This document shows, piece by piece, positions 9,560 to 18,127 of a stretch of 64,000 bases of DNA. The first letter of the stretch is position 1; every line of letters starts with the position of its first letter. This DNA is from Ravibacter arvi (GTDB lineage: Bacteria > Bacteroidota > Bacteroidia > Cytophagales > Spirosomataceae), in contig NZ_BAABEY010000036.1 of the NCBI RefSeq assembly GCF_039540405.1, positions 620,001-684,000 of the forward strand, written 5' to 3'. The notes beneath the pieces were generated by a model. The model saw nothing but the letters and a program-made list of their open reading frames with translations. It had not been told where the DNA came from and did no database searches. Position numbers and translations under genes: made by a program.

Positions 9560-9618
9560 TGGAGTTATTTGATATTTTATTGGGCTTTGGCCGGAACTTT
9601 ATTCCCTGGTTCAGGTAG
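9559..9618 (+). CDS. Possible 19-residue peptide coupled to the acyl-CoA dehydrogenase gene
   Basis: An ATG overlapping the upstream stop (TGATG) opens a 19-codon frame, MELFDILLGFGRNFIPWFR, ending in TAG. The peptide would be amphipathic, with hydrophobic and aromatic residues and a C-terminal Arg. It has no known domain. Translational coupling geometry is the only argument for expression, and chance is a serious alternative. Confidence 0.25.
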   Translation: MELFDILLGFGRNFIPWFR

Positions 9619-9654
9619 AAAACAAAAAAAAATCAATTTTTTTTAAACCAAGAG

Positions 9655-9710
9655 TTGTATTGGTTTTGTACAATTTATTAGTTTTGTACAAATTTAATTA
9701 ATTTTGTAAT
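9655..9710 (+). promoter_or_regulatory. Promoter region with three TTTTGTA repeats upstream of the AraC-type gene
   Basis: TTTTGTACAA occurs at 9664-9673 and 9682-9691, and TTTTGTA again at 9702-9708. Starts are therefore 18 and 20 bases apart, about two helical turns. Two overlap good -7 boxes (TAGTTTTG 9679-9686, TAATTTTG 9699-9706), with TTG at 9655-9657 possible as the -33 element of the first. The array could be an autoregulatory operator, overlapping alternative promoters, or both. Confidence 0.5.
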
Positions 9711-9743
9711 ACTGTTTGTTACTTTCAGCCAACGGTTAAGAAC

Positions 9744-10673
9744 ATGGAAGATTATAATAAGATCATAGAGTCCCTCGGAGTAAAATTTGTGAGAGCTCGT
9801 AACATCCAGATACTTCAGCCCATTACGATTAGAAATTTCTATGACGTACAGAATTCACTGACCATTTTGTATGATGGTGAAGTGTCTTTTGGCGACGAGG
9901 AACCGGTTAAGATCGATAAGGGAGACATGCTGTTTATTCCTGGAGGGAAGCATGCGACGGTGACGTACGGAAACAAGGCGCTGGCCAAGCCGGTAAGCAA
10001 CGAGGAGTTCATGACCAACCGCGATGTTTATTTCCAGGCGATTAATGAGCCGAGCCAGATTGGTACCCTCAGCAACTCTTTCGGGTTGATCTCGTTCGAA
10101 GCGAAAGTATTTGATACGGTGAACTTTTTTACCTCGCTGGACATACCTCCTTTCGTAATCAAGTACAGCGAGAACATTGCCCAGACCATCAACCAGATCC
10201 TGAGCGAGGATATGACCGATACTGCCGGAAAGGGGCGTATCATTAAAATCAAAACTGAAGAGGTCGTAATTGAAATCATCAGGTACATCCTGGAAAACAA
10301 GCTCTTTGTTGAGCAGCTTGTAACCAATAGTACCTATTTCAAAGACCCGCGCCTCATCGATATCTTTGCCTATATCAAAGACAACCTGGGCGGTGATTTG
10401 TCTAATAAGGTACTGGCCAATGTTGCCAACGTTTCCGAGGATTACGTAGGACAATACTTTAAAATGCTGACTCAGATTAATCCCCAGGATTATATCGAAT
10501 ACCAGCGCATGGAAAAGGCGGTAGACCTGCTGCGAACCTCGAAGAAAAGCATCCGGGCCATCGGCTCTGAGGTGGGTTATAAGGACACAGCCTATTTCTG
10601 CCGTCGTTTTAAAATGATGTTCGGGATTCCGGCAGGCAAAATGCGCCGCCGCGAGTCGCTGATGAATGTTTAA
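9744..10673 (+). CDS. AraC-family transcriptional regulator with N-terminal cupin-like sensor domain
   Basis: A 309-residue cytoplasmic regulator. Residues 1-85 look like a cupin-type beta-barrel (ILYDGEVSFGDEEPVKIDKGDMLFIPGGKHA). A helical linker follows. The C-terminal 95 residues contain the two helix-turn-helix units of AraC proteins (NKVLANVANVSEDYVGQYFK and then KSIRAIGSEVGYKDTAYFCRRFKMMFG). The ligand and target genes are unknown. The upstream TTTTGTACAA repeats suggest autoregulation. The next gene starts 66 bases downstream and could be cotranscribed. Confidence 0.88.
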   Translation: MEDYNKIIESLGVKFVRARNIQILQPITIRNFYDVQNSLTILYDGEVSFGDEEPVKIDKGDMLFIPGGKHATVTYGNKALAKPVSNEEFMTNRDVYFQAINEPSQIGTLSNSFGLISFEAKVFDTVNFFTSLDIPPFVIKYSENIAQTINQILSEDMTDTAGKGRIIKIKTEEVVIEIIRYILENKLFVEQLVTNSTYFKDPRLIDIFAYIKDNLGGDLSNKVLANVANVSEDYVGQYFKMLTQINPQDYIEYQRMEKAVDLLRTSKKSIRAIGSEVGYKDTAYFCRRFKMMFGIPAGKMRRRESLMNV

Positions 10674-10739
10674 AACGCGATACATAATTTGACTGAGAAA
10701 GGGTACATGAAAGTGTACTCTTTTTTTTAACACCTCTGG

Positions 10740-11282
10740 ATGAAATCGATTGCTGTTTATTGCGCTTCAAGTTTTGGCGCGCCGTTGTATACGCAGGTGG
10801 CGTATGACGTGGGGAAGACGCTGGCGCAGCGCAACGTCCGCGTGATCTACGGCGGAAGCACAGCCGGCTTAATGGGAAAAGTTGCCGATGCCGCCCTGGA
10901 AAACGGCGGAAGCGTTGTGGGGGTTATCCCCGACTTCCTGAGCAAGCTGGAATTAATGCACCCCGGCCTCTCGGAAATCCATGTGGTAGAAACGATGCAC
11001 CAGCGAAAGGCCAAGATGGTGGCACTGTCTGAAGGAATTCTCGTTCTGCCCGGCGGCTACGGCACACTCGATGAGTTGTTTGAAGTGCTCGCCTGGTCCC
11101 AGCTCAGGATATTTAACGGACCCGTGGGGATATTGAATGTAAACGGGTTCTATGACCTGCTGCTCGCCCACTTGGACAGGGCGCGGGAAGAACAGTTTTT
11201 GCGATCCGAAAACCGCGATTTGATCAGGGTCGATGATAATTTGGAAGGTTTGTTGATGCAAATGGATAAATTTGTTCGTTAA
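10740..11282 (+). CDS. LOG-family protein (TIGR00730; cytokinin riboside 5'-monophosphate phosphoribohydrolase-like)
   Basis: A 180-residue Rossmann-fold cytoplasmic protein. Motifs: VYCASSFG at the N-terminus, YGGSTAGLMG around residue 40, the family signature PGGYGTLDELFE around residues 100-111, and MHQRKAKM just before it. The PGGxGTxxE motif binds nucleotide, and the Arg and Glu in these motifs are the catalytic set in plant LOG enzymes, which release the base from nucleoside monophosphates. In bacteria many members have AMP or other nucleotide phosphoribohydrolase activity, and the true substrate here is unknown. Length is typical. Confidence 0.88.
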   Translation: MKSIAVYCASSFGAPLYTQVAYDVGKTLAQRNVRVIYGGSTAGLMGKVADAALENGGSVVGVIPDFLSKLELMHPGLSEIHVVETMHQRKAKMVALSEGILVLPGGYGTLDELFEVLAWSQLRIFNGPVGILNVNGFYDLLLAHLDRAREEQFLRSENRDLIRVDDNLEGLLMQMDKFVR

Positions 11283-11290
11283 CAGGGAAG

Positions 11291-11434
11291 GGGGGAGATC
11301 GGGAGTCGGAGATCAGAAATCGGAAGTCGGAAATCAGAAATTAGAAATCGGGAATGGGAAATCAGGAAGTGAAGACCGGAGGTCAGCTGCCCGGACGGGC
11401 CGATTTCGGACCTCCGATTTCCGACTTCCCAATT
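11291..11434. repeat. Heptamer-periodic inverted-repeat element, GGAAATC family
   Basis: From 11291 about a dozen units of the form RGRARTC follow at a 7-base period (GGGAGTC, GGAGATC, AGAAATC, GGAAGTC, GGAAATC and others). After a short spacer (about 11383-11398) come complementary units (GATTTCGGACC, TCCGATTTCCGACTTCC) up to 11434. The two arms would fold into a long imperfect hairpin. It fills the gap between the LOG-family gene and the OmpA-PD40 gene, ending about 19 bases before the latter's ATG. Confidence 0.8.
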
Positions 11435-11452
11435 TAAACACATAAGCAATTG

Positions 11453-13333
11453 ATGATACGCAACGCAACGGCGCTTTTGGTGATATGGATGGGGGCCGGT
11501 TTCGGGTTGGTAAAGGGGCAGTCGGCCAACCAGCCGGAACTCCTCGGAGAAGCGGTGAACTCGGATTATAATGAAATAGGCCCGGTGATTGCACCGGACG
11601 GAAAGACGCTCTATTTCTCGAGAATCAGCCACCCGCAAAACGCCAACGGCGAGAACGGAAGCCAGGACATCTGGTACACCGAGTTTCGCAACAACAAGTG
11701 GACCAATGCTGTCCGCATGCCCAACATTGTTAACAAAGACGTGTACAATTCGATTTACAGCATCACCCCCGACGGGAATACGATTCTTCTGAAAGGGTCC
11801 TACGTAAAAGGCGTCTATCAAACCCGTGGTTTTTCGGTCAGCAAAAAGGTCAGGAGAACCTGGAGCGTCCCTGAAACGATTGAAATACCCGATTATGAAA
11901 AAATGAGCAAAGGTGAATTCGACTGCGGATTTTTATCCAACGACGGAAAAACCCTTGTCATGTCGTTCAGCGACAAAAAGAAAGGCCGTAACGATGACCT
12001 CTACGTAAGTTTCAAAGATAAGGATGGGAAATGGAGCAAGCCCCAGAGCCTCGGACCCGACCTGAATACTCCCGGACACATGGAAACCACTCCATTCCTC
12101 GCCGCGGACGGACTTACCTTGTATTTCTCAAGCGACCGCCCGGGCGGATTAGGGGGTAACGATATTTATTCTTCGAGGCGCCTCGATGCCTCCTGGAGAA
12201 AATGGACAAAGCCGGTTAACCTGGGGCCTTCCGTAAATACTCCCGGGTTTGAAGGATACTATACCGTAGCTGCGGCCGGCGATTACGCTTACTGGTCAAG
12301 CAATAATGCGGGAAGCACAAAAAAAGGCGACGTCTTCAGGTTGTCCCTGCAAAAGCCCAAAGCTCCCGATTCAACCGGTGCGGCGACCGGGCAGCCGGTC
12401 ATTGCCGAACAGAAGGACCTGACCCGGCCGGATCCGGTTACGATGCTTTCGGGCAGGGTGCTGGACAGCAAAACCGGAAAGCCCGTGGAGGCTATGATCG
12501 TCTTTAATGAGTTTCCCAGCGGCAGAGAGGCCGGAACTGCTACCACAGATCCCGAAACAGGGGCCTATAAGTTTACATTGCCATACGGCGCCAAGTATAC
12601 CATGCGACCCGTAGCGCCCAACTTCGTGGCGGAATCGGAGTTAATAGACCTGACGGATGCCGGGGTGGCTTCAGCCAGGAAAAAAGATTTGCTGTTGAGC
12701 AGCCGGACACCGGAACTACCCGATTCGTCGGCCAGTGCCGCACCGCCGGTTGTGGTAGCCGCGAACCCTGCCGGCAAAGCAGGCCAGGACAGTACCCGTG
12801 GCGATACAAACGGCGACGGGCGCATTGCGAAGCTGGATTCGGTGAGCAAGCCGCGGGAGCAGCCGGTACCGGCCGGTAATGCGGATAAAACAGGTGCCGG
12901 AGACGGCAAGACAGCCGCCGTTGATACTACTCAAAACCGGTCTTACCAGGAAGTTGACAAAACGCTGAAGGTGGTGGCGATAGAAGTGGGCGGCGTGGTA
13001 CGTCTGAACAATATCTTTTTTGAAACGGCCAGTGCCCGGTTGAGGGGAGAATCTAAAATGGAGTTGGATCAGATGGTTCAAACCATGAAAGAGCACCCTA
13101 CCATGCGGGTAGAACTTGGCGGGCATACGGATAACGAAGGCAGTGAGTCGACCAACCTGAAGTTATCGCAGGGCCGCTCCAATGCCGTGAAGGCATACCT
13201 GTTACAAAACGGGATAGCGGCTGACCGGGTAACAAGTGTCGGCTACGGCGAAAGCAAGCCCGTGGCAGGCAATGAAACTGCAGAAGGGCGCCAGGCCAAC
13301 CGGCGGGTAGAATTTACGATTATACAGAAATAA
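11453..13333 (+). CDS. OmpA-family protein with PD40 beta-propeller and carboxypeptidase-regulatory-like domain
   Basis: A 626-residue envelope protein. The signal peptide ends near GLVKGQS. Residues about 40-290 carry PD40/WD40-like repeats (APDGKTLYFSR, TPDGNTILL, AADGLTLYFSSDRPGGLGGNDIY). A regulatory-like beta-sandwich follows (LSGRVLDSKTGKPVEAMI, about 325-400), then a Pro/Ala/Asp-rich linker, and finally an OmpA C-terminal peptidoglycan-binding domain (about 515-626; GGHTDNEGS, LSQGRSNAVKAYL, GYGESKPV). The architecture suggests an outer-membrane-associated protein anchored to peptidoglycan, common in gliding or type IX secretion backgrounds. I chose the ATG at 11453 over an in-frame TTG one codon earlier. 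Confidence 0.88.
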   Translation: MIRNATALLVIWMGAGFGLVKGQSANQPELLGEAVNSDYNEIGPVIAPDGKTLYFSRISHPQNANGENGSQDIWYTEFRNNKWTNAVRMPNIVNKDVYNSIYSITPDGNTILLKGSYVKGVYQTRGFSVSKKVRRTWSVPETIEIPDYEKMSKGEFDCGFLSNDGKTLVMSFSDKKKGRNDDLYVSFKDKDGKWSKPQSLGPDLNTPGHMETTPFLAADGLTLYFSSDRPGGLGGNDIYSSRRLDASWRKWTKPVNLGPSVNTPGFEGYYTVAAAGDYAYWSSNNAGSTKKGDVFRLSLQKPKAPDSTGAATGQPVIAEQKDLTRPDPVTMLSGRVLDSKTGKPVEAMIVFNEFPSGREAGTATTDPETGAYKFTLPYGAKYTMRPVAPNFVAESELIDLTDAGVASARKKDLLLSSRTPELPDSSASAAPPVVVAANPAGKAGQDSTRGDTNGDGRIAKLDSVSKPREQPVPAGNADKTGAGDGKTAAVDTTQNRSYQEVDKTLKVVAIEVGGVVRLNNIFFETASARLRGESKMELDQMVQTMKEHPTMRVELGGHTDNEGSESTNLKLSQGRSNAVKAYLLQNGIAADRVTSVGYGESKPVAGNETAEGRQANRRVEFTIIQK

Positions 13334-13367
13334 GGAACGGGGGGCTAGCTAACCACTCCCCCGTTCC
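13334..13367. terminator. Hairpin shared by two convergent gene ends
   Basis: GGAACGGGGG (13334-13343) pairs with CCCCCGTTCC (13358-13367). The metG stop codon (13345-13347) lies in the loop and the right arm encodes the last metG residues. No T-run follows the stem on the plus strand, so termination is plausible but not certain. It is the only structure between the two convergent genes. Confidence 0.5.
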
Positions 13368-15408
13368 AGATAGAACCTTTTTCAGGTGACAGGAAGGTGA
13401 GGCTTCCGTCCCTGTCTTCCGCCATTAAGATCATCCCCTGGCTTTCCATGCCCATCATTTTCCGCGGTGCGAGATTGGCCAGGTAGAGGACTCTTTTCCC
13501 CACAATGTTTTCCGGGGCAAAATGCTCCGAAATACCGCTGAGAACGGTTCTCGTTTCGATTCCGAGATCTACCTTCAGTTTCAGCAGCTTTTTGCTCTTG
13601 GGGACTGCCTCTGCTTCCAGGATGGTAACGACGCGTATATCCAGTTTCGAGAAATCGTCAAATTGTATGTCTTCTTTTACCGCAGGCACAACTTTTCCGG
13701 CCAGTAAGTTTTGCGCCCTGGCTTCATGCAACTTTGCAATCTGCGTTTCAATTACCGAATCCTCTATTTTTTCAAAAAGCAATCCGCCTTCCGCAAGAAC
13801 CGTCCCGGCCGTAACCAGGTCGAGTTTGCCGGCATCGGCCCATTTTGTGCCCGTAAGCCCAAACTGCCGGTTGATCTTTTCGGCGGTAAAAGGCAATACC
13901 GGTTCGGAAACAATGGCCAGCGCGCCGGTAATCTGGGCGGCAATATTGAGGATAGTCCCTACTCGCCCAGGGTCGGTTTTGATCACATGCCAGGGTTGCG
14001 TGTCGGCCAGGTATTTGTTTCCCAGCCTGGCGAGATCCATGATCAGACTGGTTGCTTCCCTGAAGCGATAACTTTCTATCGCGTTTCCTATTCTTTCGGG
14101 GAAGGCTGCCAGCTCCCTGAGCACCTCGGCGTCTGCCGGTTCGCCGACACCGGCTACGGGGACCTTTCCTTCGAAGAATTTCTGGATAAGAACGCTAACC
14201 CGGTTGACGAAATTCCCGTAAATCCCCACCAACTCGCTGTTGTTCCGGGTCTGAAAATCGTTCCAGGTAAATTCACTGTCCTTGGTTTCAGGGCTGTTCG
14301 CCGTGAGTACATAGCGAAGCACATCCTGCTTGCCGGGCAGGGCGCGGAGGTATTCGTGCAGCCACACCGCCCAGTTCCTGGACGTTGAAATTTTGTCTCC
14401 CTCCAGGTTCATGAATTCATTGGCCGGTACGTTGTCGGGAAGAATATAGCTGCCTTCTTCCATCAGCGTGGCCGGGAATATGATACAATGGAAAACGATA
14501 TTGTCCTTTCCGATGAAATGGACCAATTTGGTTTCGCGGTCTTTCCACCAGTTTTCCCAGCCGCTGTCGTCTCCGTTCTTTTGGATCAACCAGTCTTTAG
14601 TCGCCGAAATATACCCGATGGGGGCTTCGAACCACACATATAAGACCTTACCGTCGGTATCGGGGAGGGGAACCTTTATTCCCCAATCCAGGTCACGCGT
14701 CATGGCCCGGGGTTTTAACCCTTCTTTTAACCAGGATTGGCACTGCCCCATTACATTCGTTTTCCATTCCGGGTGGCTATTGATAAATTCCTCTACCTTC
14801 GGCTGCAGCCTGTCGAGTGGAAGGTACCAGTTTTTTGTAGCCTTCAGTACGGGTTTAGCGCCTGAGAGCATGGATTTCGGGTTGCCAAGCTCGCGGGGGC
14901 TGAGGGTCGAACCGCAACGCTCGCACTGGTCGCCGTAGGCATCAGGGTTTTGACAGGTCGGGCAGGTGCCTACAATGTAACGGTCTGCCAGAAACTGGCC
15001 TGCAACTTCGTCATAATATTGCTCGGTGACTTCCTCGTCAAACGCGCCTTTTTCATAGAGCGTCGTGAACAGTTCTTGCGAAGTCTGGTGGTGAATTTCA
15101 CGGCTGGTACGGGAATAAATGTCGAAGGATATGCCCAATTCGTGAAAGGCATCCCTGATCTGGTCATAGTATTTGTCTACCACCTGCTGGGGCGTTAATC
15201 CCTCTTTTTTGGCTCTCAGGGTAATCGGAACGCCGTGCTCGTCGGTTCCGCTGATGAACGAAACTTCGGCGCCGGTTGAACGCAGGTATCTGACATAAAT
15301 ATCCGCCGGAATATAGCATCCGGCGAGGTGTCCGATATGGATCGGTCCGTTTGCATAAATAAGCGCGGCGGTAACGGTATATCTTTTTGGATTTTTCAAA
15401 GCAGGCAT
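13345..15408 (-). CDS. metG: Methionyl-tRNA synthetase with C-terminal tRNA-binding domain
   Basis: A 687-residue class I synthetase that charges tRNA-Met. HIGH is intact at 24-27. A zinc knuckle with CPTC and CERC lies around 140-160. The KMSKS loop appears as KISTSRN around residue 340, with KISTS replacing KMSKS as is common in this subtype. The anticodon-binding helical domain follows. The last 115 residues (DFSKLDIRVVTI, SGISEHF, LANLAPRKMMGMESQGM) form the EMAP-II/Trbp111-like tRNA-binding and dimerisation domain. Length is normal for the long form. It is monocistronic, converging on the OmpA-PD40 gene 11 bases away. Confidence 0.97.
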   Translation of the reverse strand: MPALKNPKRYTVTAALIYANGPIHIGHLAGCYIPADIYVRYLRSTGAEVSFISGTDEHGVPITLRAKKEGLTPQQVVDKYYDQIRDAFHELGISFDIYSRTSREIHHQTSQELFTTLYEKGAFDEEVTEQYYDEVAGQFLADRYIVGTCPTCQNPDAYGDQCERCGSTLSPRELGNPKSMLSGAKPVLKATKNWYLPLDRLQPKVEEFINSHPEWKTNVMGQCQSWLKEGLKPRAMTRDLDWGIKVPLPDTDGKVLYVWFEAPIGYISATKDWLIQKNGDDSGWENWWKDRETKLVHFIGKDNIVFHCIIFPATLMEEGSYILPDNVPANEFMNLEGDKISTSRNWAVWLHEYLRALPGKQDVLRYVLTANSPETKDSEFTWNDFQTRNNSELVGIYGNFVNRVSVLIQKFFEGKVPVAGVGEPADAEVLRELAAFPERIGNAIESYRFREATSLIMDLARLGNKYLADTQPWHVIKTDPGRVGTILNIAAQITGALAIVSEPVLPFTAEKINRQFGLTGTKWADAGKLDLVTAGTVLAEGGLLFEKIEDSVIETQIAKLHEARAQNLLAGKVVPAVKEDIQFDDFSKLDIRVVTILEAEAVPKSKKLLKLKVDLGIETRTVLSGISEHFAPENIVGKRVLYLANLAPRKMMGMESQGMILMAEDRDGSLTFLSPEKGSIWNGGVVS

Positions 15409-15547
15409 TTGCGCGATGGTTGCATAACAATTAACAGGGCGTAAAGTTAGGAAAAAAAAAGCGGGCCGGGCGCGCCGGAAGTACCTGCTTTCATGAAGGT
15501 AAAGTGGAGTTTTGCTTCCGCCGGCCGGCTCTCAATAACAAATTTGC

Positions 15548-15555
15548 TACTTTTG
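15548..15555 (+). promoter_or_regulatory. -7 promoter box (TACTTTTG)
   Basis: TACTTTTG matches TAnnTTTG 50 bases upstream of the gene starting at 15606. No TTG sits at the expected distance upstream, so the call rests on the -7 box alone. The rest of 15409-15605 has no visible gene. Confidence 0.4.
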
Positions 15556-15605
15556 TCTACACATGAAGGCGGATTTGCTCAAGCGATAATTACTAATAAG
15601 ATCTT

Positions 15606-17333
15606 ATGGGAGGAAATAAGCTCCGGTCCACATTTCTCTACGCCCTTTTTGCCGCCCTGTGGCTTTACGTGTTTTTTATGAGCGTCGTGAAGCCCCCTTT
15701 TTTATCCTACTATACATTTGATGAAACCTTCGTGACAGATTCGGGCGTCTTCCTCTGGTACGGCATTACCCCGAGAATCCTGGACTGGCCTGCCTCGCCG
15801 AGCGTATTGATGTATGCCGGTATCTTCGGCCTGTCGCTGCTGTACCAGGTGGCCGCACACCTGTCCGAACTGAAAGGGTTCCTGGACGCCTTTGTGGTAA
15901 TGGACCGGACTGCGTACGACTACCTGTTTGATCGGGAAGCTTATATCCTGGCCGGAAGGGCCGTGCAATTGCTGATCGTGTTGACGGTGATGTTGTGGAC
16001 GATCAGGTGGCTGATGCGAAAGACCAACGTATTGTTGACGGATCAGAGCCGTTTCTGGATCATCCTCGTGCTGATTTCCACCCACCTGCTCTGGAACAAC
16101 GGGGTAGTACTGAGGCCGGAAGCAATTTCCGCTGTTTTTTTTCTGCACATTTTATGCCGTTTGGTTTTTTCAGAGCGGCTCGCCTGGAAGGATGTATGGG
16201 TGCTGTCGCTGCTCTTCGGGATCGTGGTGGCGGAGCGGCTGATTTTTATGTTCATGGCTCCCTTCTTCTGGTGCAGCATCTGGCTGCTGTCCGACACGGC
16301 CCGGTGGAGCCGTTTGCAGGTTTCCATAGGGGTGTTTACGGTTTCATTCCTGGCTTTTTGCCCCTTCGTCCTTTCCGATCCGCTGATTGTCTCCAAGGCC
16401 TTTTTCGGCGGAATTATGGCCAAAGTAAACGATGCGCCCATGGAAACTTTTTTTAACCGGGGATTTATCGCGAGTTATTTTGAAAGCCCAGCCGGTTACC
16501 TGGCACTCCTGCTTACCTTGCTGGGGATAACCAGGCTGGTAAAGGAAAAGAAAGCGATTTACTTCGTGATGATCGGAAATTGGCTGTTTTTCCTTTTCCT
16601 GGTGCTCAAATCTTCGAAAATATACGATCCGCATGTGCTGCCCGGCGCGCTCATCAACCTGCTCCTGATTGGGTTAGGCCTGGCTTCCGTGGTGGAGATG
16701 GCGGGAAGAAAATACCGGTACCTGGGCTGGGCTGTTGCCGGCCTGATTGTTTTGGGCGAGGTGGTCGCGGTGGTTTCCTACCATTCGTGGGTGCGGCGAA
16801 AAACCAATGTACAAGCCGCGGTTAACTGGGTAATAAAGGAGCTTCCCGCAGATGCGAGTATCCTGGCAAATATTGATGTGGGTTTGTTTATCCCGCCGAA
16901 TAACGCCGCGCTTCAGCGGCAGATCTCGGCGGCGGATAATATTGAAAACAGGGTCAGAAAATTAAATTACCTCATGGGGCTTAACACCATTTCACAGGGC
17001 GGAATCACTGCAAAGGAAATGCCCATGGCGGCCGCAGCCTTCGCCTTTGAAGATGAAGAGCTGTTCGGACTGCAATACCGGCTGCTTCAAAAATACGGAG
17101 AAGACGAAAAACGAAAGCGCTTCGATATTGACCTTGCCGTTGAGAACAATACCTTGCTTTATCACGGCGTGCCGCAAGCGGAGGCCGATGAACGATTCCG
17201 GAACGGTCACTATACTTACCTGGTAACTGACGACGAGCTGGAGGGCCTGACGCCGCTAAAGGAATTCGGTGGCAATGACGGCGCGCCGCTCCGGGTATAC
17301 AAGAGCGTCGTAAAACCAAGTACAGGACCCTGA
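15606..17333 (+). CDS. Multi-membrane-spanning protein, GT39-like glycosyltransferase candidate
   Basis: A 575-residue integral membrane protein with about ten hydrophobic helices in the first 420 residues and a soluble C-terminal domain. The first extracytoplasmic loop contains TFDETFVTDSG, with acidic residues where GT-C enzymes have their catalytic Asp/Glu. The gene overlaps the following deacetylase gene (TGATG), so the two are probably translated together. That pairing suggests a role in making or modifying an envelope polysaccharide. The specific reaction is unknown. Confidence 0.68.
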   Translation: MGGNKLRSTFLYALFAALWLYVFFMSVVKPPFLSYYTFDETFVTDSGVFLWYGITPRILDWPASPSVLMYAGIFGLSLLYQVAAHLSELKGFLDAFVVMDRTAYDYLFDREAYILAGRAVQLLIVLTVMLWTIRWLMRKTNVLLTDQSRFWIILVLISTHLLWNNGVVLRPEAISAVFFLHILCRLVFSERLAWKDVWVLSLLFGIVVAERLIFMFMAPFFWCSIWLLSDTARWSRLQVSIGVFTVSFLAFCPFVLSDPLIVSKAFFGGIMAKVNDAPMETFFNRGFIASYFESPAGYLALLLTLLGITRLVKEKKAIYFVMIGNWLFFLFLVLKSSKIYDPHVLPGALINLLLIGLGLASVVEMAGRKYRYLGWAVAGLIVLGEVVAVVSYHSWVRRKTNVQAAVNWVIKELPADASILANIDVGLFIPPNNAALQRQISAADNIENRVRKLNYLMGLNTISQGGITAKEMPMAAAAFAFEDEELFGLQYRLLQKYGEDEKRKRFDIDLAVENNTLLYHGVPQAEADERFRNGHYTYLVTDDELEGLTPLKEFGGNDGAPLRVYKSVVKPSTGP

Positions 17334-18124
17334 TGAGCCGTTCCCGCTATTGGTTGTGGATACTCCTGGCGGTACTTTGCTGCGGGGCATGCCGGCAGAG
17401 CAGCGTCCAAACGGAGAAGGCCGGCATTGCCATTTCATTTGATGACCGCTTCATTGCGGATTGGCACAACCTGAGGCCCCTCCTGAATGAATACCAGGCG
17501 CGGGTGACGTTTTACATTACCGGTGACACCCTGTCAGACATAGAATTGTCCATGCTCCGCGATCTGGCATCAGATGGCCATGAGATCGGGTTTCACGGGA
17601 CCGTTCATGGCAACGCCCGGGAACTGGTGGCCGACCACGGCCCCGACGGGTACCTCGGCATAGAAATCCGGCCCGGTCTCGATTTCCTTCGGAAGAAAGG
17701 ATTTAACCCTACCACATATGCTCACCCCGGCGGCACACGCTCGGGCCGTTCTGATTCGGTGTTGTTTGCCAACGGTTTTGTGACCCTCCGGGAGGTGTCT
17801 AAAGCAGAGCGCTACCTGGGAGGAATCCGGCTGTACCACATCCCGCCCGCCTGGATGCCGCATATTTACTACGATTTCGATCACCGCAGTACGCTTTTTG
17901 CCCTGCAAATCGATCGCGAAACTGAACTGTCGGAGGATGAGATGAGTTCTGCATTGGAAAAAGCAAAGACAGAAGGGAAAGTGCTGATGCTCTTCGGACA
18001 TCAGCCGCTGCCGGAAAATCCGGCGCCCGAGCAGTACGGGTTCCGGGTAGATTTCCTCAGGTATATTTTACAGGAAGCTCATGCCCGCGGGCTTCACTTC
18101 TATACCATGTCGGAGCTGCAGTAA
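17333..18124 (+). CDS. Polysaccharide deacetylase-family protein (NodB fold), probable lipoprotein
   Basis: A 263-residue protein with an N-terminal hydrophobic segment ending in CCGAC (Cys20), a lipobox-like but not perfect site, so a membrane-anchored periplasmic or surface enzyme is inferred. NodB motifs are visible: ISFDDRF (metal and base Asp) near residue 33, HEIGFHGTVHG near 82-92 with the H-x3-H-type zinc pair, and TYAHPGG near 128. The family removes N- or O-acetyl groups from glycans such as peptidoglycan or poly-GlcNAc. The start overlaps the upstream membrane glycosyltransferase stop. It converges on an acyltransferase gene 3 bases away. Confidence 0.82.
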   Translation: MSRSRYWLWILLAVLCCGACRQSSVQTEKAGIAISFDDRFIADWHNLRPLLNEYQARVTFYITGDTLSDIELSMLRDLASDGHEIGFHGTVHGNARELVADHGPDGYLGIEIRPGLDFLRKKGFNPTTYAHPGGTRSGRSDSVLFANGFVTLREVSKAERYLGGIRLYHIPPAWMPHIYYDFDHRSTLFALQIDRETELSEDEMSSALEKAKTEGKVLMLFGHQPLPENPAPEQYGFRVDFLRYILQEAHARGLHFYTMSELQ

Positions 18125-18127
18125 ACG

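Noticed and set aside
11291..11434. Rho-independent terminator
   Set aside because: The arms are long, imperfect, A/G-rich and lack a T-run. The unit periodicity explains the pairing better.
13711..14388. 225-residue open frame opposite metG
   Set aside because: Antisense shadow of metG.
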